A DNA stretch of 64,000 bases from Bizionia sp. M204 (lineage in GTDB: Bacteria; Bacteroidota; Bacteroidia; Flavobacteriales; Flavobacteriaceae). Shown piece after piece: positions 61,201-64,000 of this stretch. The stretch's first letter is position 1, and each line of letters begins with the position of its first letter. The translations under genes and the position numbers were made by a program. The notes under the pieces are model-generated. The model searched no databases. It was not told the DNA's origin and saw only the letters and a program-made list of their open reading frames with translations. The stretch covers positions 1,229,001 to 1,293,000 of the forward strand of contig NZ_CP046242.1 in assembly GCF_023205095.1 (NCBI RefSeq). The letters run 5' to 3'.

Positions 61201-62679
61201 ACAAAGGATAATCGCTCCTAAAACGGCAAAACCAAATGTAAATGCCATTGGCCGGAACATTTTCCCTTCCACACCGGTCAAAAAAAGAATCGGTGTAAAA
61301 ACTATAAGAACAATTAGTTGACCGAAGAAGGCAGAATTCATCATTTTACTTGAAGAATCATAGGCGATTTCATCCATTTCAGCTTGGTTGATGGCGGTTG
61401 TGGATTTTTTCATCCGTTGATGAATGTGGAAAACCGCTCCTTCCACGATAATCACCGCTCCATCTACAATAATTCCAAAATCGATCGCACCCAAGGACAT
61501 TAAATTTGCCCAAATGCCAAATTGTTTCATCAAAATAAATGCAAATAATAGACATAAAGGGATTATCGAAGCTGCTATCAAGCCACCACGGAAGCTTCCC
61601 AAAAGTAAGACCAAAACAAATATGACGATTAGGGCTCCTTCTATTAGATTGTTTTTAACGGTACTTGTGGTTGCCTCAATAAGTTCACTTCGGCTTAAAA
61701 AAGCATCAATATAAACACCTTCCGGCAGGGATTTTTGAATTTCTACAATACGCTTTTCCACATTTTCAATCACGTCGCCTGGGCTTTCGCCTTTCAGCAT
61801 TAAAATTTGTCCACCTACGGATTCGTGACCGTCTTGGGTAAATGCACCATAACGCACTTGGTTTCCGTAGCCCACTTTTTCGGCAACGTCCCTTACCAAG
61901 ACAGGGCTTCCATTTTGAGTGGTCACAACCGTGTTTTCCAAATCGGCGATACTTCGAGCCAGCCCTTCGCCACGGATAAAATTGGCTTGGTGGTTTTTTT
62001 CAATGTAAGCACCACCGGTATTAGCATTGTTCACTTTAAGAGCTTCAAAAACCTGATTCATTGTAATGCCAAAACTTTTTAGTTTATCAGGATTTATGGC
62101 AACTTCATATTGTTTTACATAACCTCCAAAAGCATTGACCTCGACTACGCCTGGCACTAAAGCCATTTGGCGTTTTACAATCCAATCTTGGATGGTACGA
62201 AGCTCCATTGCGTCATATTTGTCTTCATAGCCTTCTGTCACTTTTAAGGTATATTGAAAAATTTCGCCCAGACCTGTTGTTATGGGTGCCATAAAAGGTG
62301 TGCCAAAACCTTCGGGGATTTCTCCGGCAACTTCGGTTAATTTCTCCTGTACCAATTGCCGTGGCAGATAAGTGCCTGCCTCGTCCTTAAAAACAATGGT
62401 AACCACGGACAGCCCAAAACGGGATACTGAACGCAGCTCGATGACGTCAGGAAGATTGGCCATTGCCAATTCTACGGGATAGGTAACAAATTGTTCTATA
62501 TCTTCTGTCCCCAAGTTTGGGGCCACGGTTATTACCTGTACTTGGTTGTTTGTTATATCGGGTACAGAACCCAAGTTTATAGTGGCCATAGACCAAATGC
62601 CCGTACCAACAAGTGCCACTATAAATAAGCCAATAATAAATTTATTATTAATGGAAAATGAAATGATTTTGTTAATCAT
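58264..62679 (-). CDS. czcA: CzcA/CusA-type RND metal pump fused to a TolC-like outer-membrane channel
   Basis: This 1471-residue protein is two proteins in one. Residues 1 to about 1045 are a heavy-metal-efflux RND pump with the 12-helix layout and the proton-relay set D400, D406, E413 (GAIDFGIIVDGAVIIVEG). Their spacing is that of CzcA (D402/D408/E415). A signal-like helix follows at about 1053-1080 (IVTVLLMVGGLMASGTSFAQ). The remaining ~390 residues are an outer-membrane efflux protein with heptad-rich alpha-barrel repeats ('LTIDEAIAMAKQNYPSLKES'). The fusion is complete, with no stop or frameshift. The pump exports Zn/Cd/Co or Cu with the adaptor downstream. Confidence 0.92.
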   Translation of the reverse strand: MINKIISFSINNKFIIGLFIVALVGTGIWSMATINLGSVPDITNNQVQVITVAPNLGTEDIEQFVTYPVELAMANLPDVIELRSVSRFGLSVVTIVFKDEAGTYLPRQLVQEKLTEVAGEIPEGFGTPFMAPITTGLGEIFQYTLKVTEGYEDKYDAMELRTIQDWIVKRQMALVPGVVEVNAFGGYVKQYEVAINPDKLKSFGITMNQVFEALKVNNANTGGAYIEKNHQANFIRGEGLARSIADLENTVVTTQNGSPVLVRDVAEKVGYGNQVRYGAFTQDGHESVGGQILMLKGESPGDVIENVEKRIVEIQKSLPEGVYIDAFLSRSELIEATTSTVKNNLIEGALIVIFVLVLLLGSFRGGLIAASIIPLCLLFAFILMKQFGIWANLMSLGAIDFGIIVDGAVIIVEGAVFHIHQRMKKSTTAINQAEMDEIAYDSSSKMMNSAFFGQLIVLIVFTPILFLTGVEGKMFRPMAFTFGFAVLGAIILCLTYVPMMSSLFLKPAKNQNSWFAKFENKIDRFSDKIMDVLNRIYLPILNFALRFRAGVVIGAVSLLLISGFIFSNMGAEFVPKFDEGDIAFQALIKPGSSLTESIEASEKLQKLINEFPEVKTVVSRIGVAEIPTDPMPMDIADSYIILEKDKSKWTSADSKEELIEKIQEKISVVPGVNFVFTQPVELRFNELLTGVREDVAIKLYGEDLGVLADKVQEIAAVIRTVPGAADLNVEATSGLPQMTVVYNRAKMAQYGVTVDKLNDYVSASFSGEQAGVIFEGEKRFDVVIRLAEEYRQDINSLKNLFIDLPNGAQVPLKEVADISYKPGPMQISRDNTSRRISVGVNVRGRDVKSMVEEIQQKLETDVKLPPGYFVTYGGSFENLQRASDRLMIVVPIVLLTIFVLLYFALNSVTQALMIYMAVPLATIGGVFVLLIRGMPFSISAGVGFIVLFGVAVLNGLILINKFNELKDSGMTDLKKRIYEATHERLRPILLTAITTIMGFIPMAISTSGGAEVQRPLATVVIGGMLTATFLTLVVIPILYYWLESRKEKKDNGGDVSYIKKSTNIVTVLLMVGGLMASGTSFAQDTNQDGTIPKTLTIDEAIAMAKQNYPSLKESQAFIEREKALKGTSFDLGSTQVFTGKEEYGNNLPGVQTTVGVQQGNIDLLSGFSKSKFYKERIALGEKFYVASEQQLVRNVMQAYDQINYYKAQLRFADQLDSIYTNFKTAAQLRYDTGETGKLEFISASSEFQQIQVLRQQAFDDIEIAKRALKQYLGTDESIETISEPYKTLDFMAMLDSTSVANNPMLQYALQNAEVSKANVGVEKSQFLPKFSLSYGRQVVDDVSGFNTYQAGISIPLWFFPQKSRVKAAKADAMVAENQYLEQKAVTESRVSQLTKSLEKTKKILQYYEEGALLLAEQQITTAQLASKEGEIDYVNYITILNSAIRIKQNHLQYINQFNQQSIEIQYQLGNL

Positions 62680-62741
62680 AGAAAAAGTATTAATTCAGTT
62701 TAAACCTCGCAATGCAATTAGATGCAATGCGTTTATAATGG

Positions 62742-62763
62742 GATGCTTACTTTGAAAAGCATC
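62742..62763 (-). other. Intercistronic hairpin ahead of the czcA fusion gene
   Basis: GATGCTT / AAGCATC is a 7-bp stem with an 8-base loop, between the small secreted-protein gene and czcA. There is no T run. It may modulate read-through or mRNA stability. Confidence 0.3.
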
Positions 62764-62796
62764 ACGTAAGGATATAGCTATCCTTAAAAAACTGAA

Positions 62797-63192
62797 TTAT
62801 ACTTTAGGGGGTTGGAAAAGCGATTCCAGATATCTGGAAGTGAAGTTTACTTTATGTAAGGTAAACTGTTTTTTCCCTTCAAACTTTAGTTGATTGGTTA
62901 AAGCCGAATTGTTGTTCGCAATAATTAATACTAGAGGGTGACAACATTGATGATGGGAATGGACTGGTGTATTCTCCTTATCTGGGTTATTATGATGCCC
63001 TTCATTTTTTGCATCATTGTCAATGTAATCTTCAACTACATATTCAAGGAAAGAGTCTCCATAAACTTTATGGTCTTGATAATGGGTAATAATGCTTGAA
63101 ATTTCTTTAATTGGCCCACAAAAATCCATATCAATGCTAATTCCCTGAAAAAAGAATAGAAGCGACATTGATATGGAAAAGAATATTTTCAT
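62797..63192 (-). CDS. Small secreted His/Cys-rich protein heading the czc operon (HYC_CC_PP-like)
   Basis: This 131-residue protein has a signal peptide (MKIFFSISMSLLFFFQGISI) and the segments 'DMDFCGPIKEIS', 'GHHNNPDKENTPVHSHHQCC' and a 'LFQPPKV' end. The CC and PP positions recall the HYC_CC_PP family of small proteins near metal-efflux operons in Bacteroidota. Here the HYC motif reads DFC. The His/Cys cluster suggests a periplasmic metal binder. It is the first gene of the operon, with the promoter at 63202-63238. Confidence 0.7.
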   Translation of the reverse strand: MKIFFSISMSLLFFFQGISIDMDFCGPIKEISSIITHYQDHKVYGDSFLEYVVEDYIDNDAKNEGHHNNPDKENTPVHSHHQCCHPLVLIIANNNSALTNQLKFEGKKQFTLHKVNFTSRYLESLFQPPKV

Positions 63193-63201
63193 AAAGTTTT
63201 A

Positions 63202-63238
63202 CAAATATACAAATTAATCGATGCACAGGTTGTGCAAA
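63202..63238 (-). promoter_or_regulatory. Candidate promoter with internal palindromic operator for the czc operon
   Basis: On the minus strand TTTG (63238-63235) and TATATTTG (63209-63202) are separated by 25 bp. A perfect palindrome TGCACA-GGT-TGTGCA (63222-63236) lies inside this spacer and over the -33. This layout resembles MerR-type promoters with a long spacer, but ArsR or Fur binding is equally possible. Confidence 0.5.
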
Positions 63239-63245
63239 GAAATTA

Positions 63246-63398
63246 TCAGCAACTTTTATTTTCTTGAATCGGTGGACAGGGTATAGTTCCAAAAGAGCAA
63301 TAAATACAACAGTCTCCTTCTTTTGGTTTTAATACTTTCTCGCAGTTTTCAAATTCATAAAAAGAACTGGCATTCCCTTTAAAACCTTTTATTTTGAA
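63246..63398 (-). pseudogene. Decayed GDCC-type small protein gene
   Basis: After the mercuric reductase stop, the same frame reads on without a start codon: FKIKGFKGNASSFYEFENCE, KVLKPKEGDCCIYCSFGTIP, CPPIQENKSC, then TGA and TAA. The core GDCCxxCSxGTxxCPPIQ matches the 'GDCCVxC domain' small (seleno)protein family found with mer genes in Bacteroidota. Its usual first half (…MPTDxCQFFYECENC) appears as ATGCCA in another frame, followed by a deletion and an extra T. I read this as a frameshifted, truncated relic. The final TGA lies where relatives, from memory, have the last Cys. Confidence 0.55.
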
Positions 63399-64000
63399 TT
63401 AACTCGCACAGCAACTTAATTTAGAAACATCTTTTCCAAAGGTAATTGCTGCCAGTTTAACAGCTTCCCCTAAAGTTAAATATGGATAAAAACTTTCTGC
63501 CAAGTCTTTTACAGTGATTCCAAATTTAATAGCCATACTTAATTGTTGGATGAGTTCGCCACCTTCTGTTGCTATGACTCTTGCGCCTATTAATTTATCG
63601 GTTTCAGTGTTGCGCATCAGTTTTATGAACCCTCTGGTATCTTGCGCTGCCAATGCTCTTGGAACGTGAATTAAATCAAGTTTACTGACTTCAAAAGGAA
63701 TTCCCTTTTTTTCTGCTTCCAATTCGTCCATACCTGCTCCTGCAATTTGAGGGTCTGTAAATACTACCCAAGGTAAAGATGAATAATCCAAAATGGTTTT
63801 TGATAATGAAAATGCGTTTTGTACTGCTGCACTGCCTTCGGTTGCTGCTGTATACACAAATGCTGGTGTATTGGTAACATCTCCTGCTGCGTAAATATTG
63901 GAAATATTAGTTTCCATTTTTTCGTTAACTAAAATATGTCCTTTTTCTGTCAGGTTTAAGTCAATATTCTTAAGACCTAATTTAGATGTATATGGTTTTG
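63399..64000 (-). CDS. merA: Mercuric reductase, C-terminal part
   Basis: About 200 codons are visible, open to the window edge. The stretch 'METNISNIYAAGDVTNTPAF' is the second FAD motif. 'FTDPQIAGAGMDELEAEKKG' and 'GARVIATEGGELIQQLSMAI' belong to the dimerisation domain. The protein ends KDVSKLSCCAS, with the C-terminal vicinal Cys pair that delivers Hg(II) to the active site. This pair separates MerA from dihydrolipoyl dehydrogenase (compare 5996-7396, which lacks it). It reduces Hg(II) to volatile Hg(0) with NADPH. The N-terminal part and other mer genes lie beyond the window. Confidence 0.9.
   Translation of the reverse strand, partial: KPYTSKLGLKNIDLNLTEKGHILVNEKMETNISNIYAAGDVTNTPAFVYTAATEGSAAVQNAFSLSKTILDYSSLPWVVFTDPQIAGAGMDELEAEKKGIPFEVSKLDLIHVPRALAAQDTRGFIKLMRNTETDKLIGARVIATEGGELIQQLSMAIKFGITVKDLAESFYPYLTLGEAVKLAAITFGKDVSKLSCCAS

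Noticed and set aside
39600-64000. A second copy of the tRNA-Ser 3' end marking the right edge of the island
   Set aside because: I scanned for TCTTTCTCCG-like sequence and found no convincing repeat; the edge is probably beyond 64000.
1-64000. CRISPR array, rRNA or insertion sequence
   Set aside because: No regularly spaced repeats, no rRNA sequence and no transposase gene were seen on reading the window.

Overview
This 64 kb window looks like the chromosome of a marine-type member of the Flavobacteriaceae (Bacteroidota). The base composition is AT-rich. Promoters fit the Bacteroidota TTTG / TAnnTTTG pattern. There is a type IX secretion sorting domain, a hybrid two-component regulator of the AraC/propeller type, FtsK/LolA/LptF-type housekeeping genes, a RibBA, and a tRNA-Ser used as an integration site. 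No species is assigned.

Region 1 (1-23 kb) is mostly ordinary core genome. It holds a propeller lipoprotein, a methyltransferase, a tandem MliC-like lipoprotein, a LytTR regulator with a damaged partner kinase, dihydrolipoyl dehydrogenase, a LuxR-type regulator, an S41 peptidase, and an Lrp regulator divergent from a Cys/Met-metabolism PLP enzyme. It continues with an NhaC antiporter, a peroxiredoxin-thioredoxin-small protein operon, a fasciclin protein, thiol peroxidase, diacylglycerol kinase, FtsK, LolA, an LptF/G permease and RibBA. The RibBA has a GTP cyclohydrolase half that lacks its zinc cysteines.

Region 2 (23-39.5 kb) is a minus-strand block of secreted proteins and lipoproteins around a 1295-residue hybrid two-component regulator. 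Two short paralogous genes lie here (46 and 44 codons). Each is preceded, at nearly the same distance, by an almost identical 36-bp element, and a diverged third copy lies upstream of a secreted-protein gene. This is the best candidate for an undescribed small-protein regulon. A DegT-type aminotransferase and a nitroreductase close the region.

Region 3 (39.6 kb to the window end) is a genomic island next to tRNA-Ser(UGA): tyrosine recombinase, RteC-like protein, HTH/excisionase-like protein, replication-type protein and DnaC-like ATPase, then a metal-resistance cargo on the minus strand. The cargo has three classes of P1B ATPase (Cu, Zn/Cd and the SPC/HEGST class), a CopZ-like chaperone and two Fur-type regulators. 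Two SpoIIAA-like proteins, an APC permease and a PII-like protein follow. It ends with a CzcB-type adaptor, a CzcA fused to its outer-membrane channel, a His/Cys secreted protein, a decayed GDCC-type small gene and the end of mercuric reductase. Hand-counted lines suggest the 53-62 kb part is richer in GC (for example 35/60 at 54181-54240) than the core (16/60 at 13021-13080), so the cargo is probably a mosaic. The far end of the island lies outside the window.

Several genes show decay: an in-frame TAG ahead of the LytS-like kinase, an in-frame TAA in a 58-codon gene at 51.2 kb, and a frameshifted GDCC gene at 63.3 kb.
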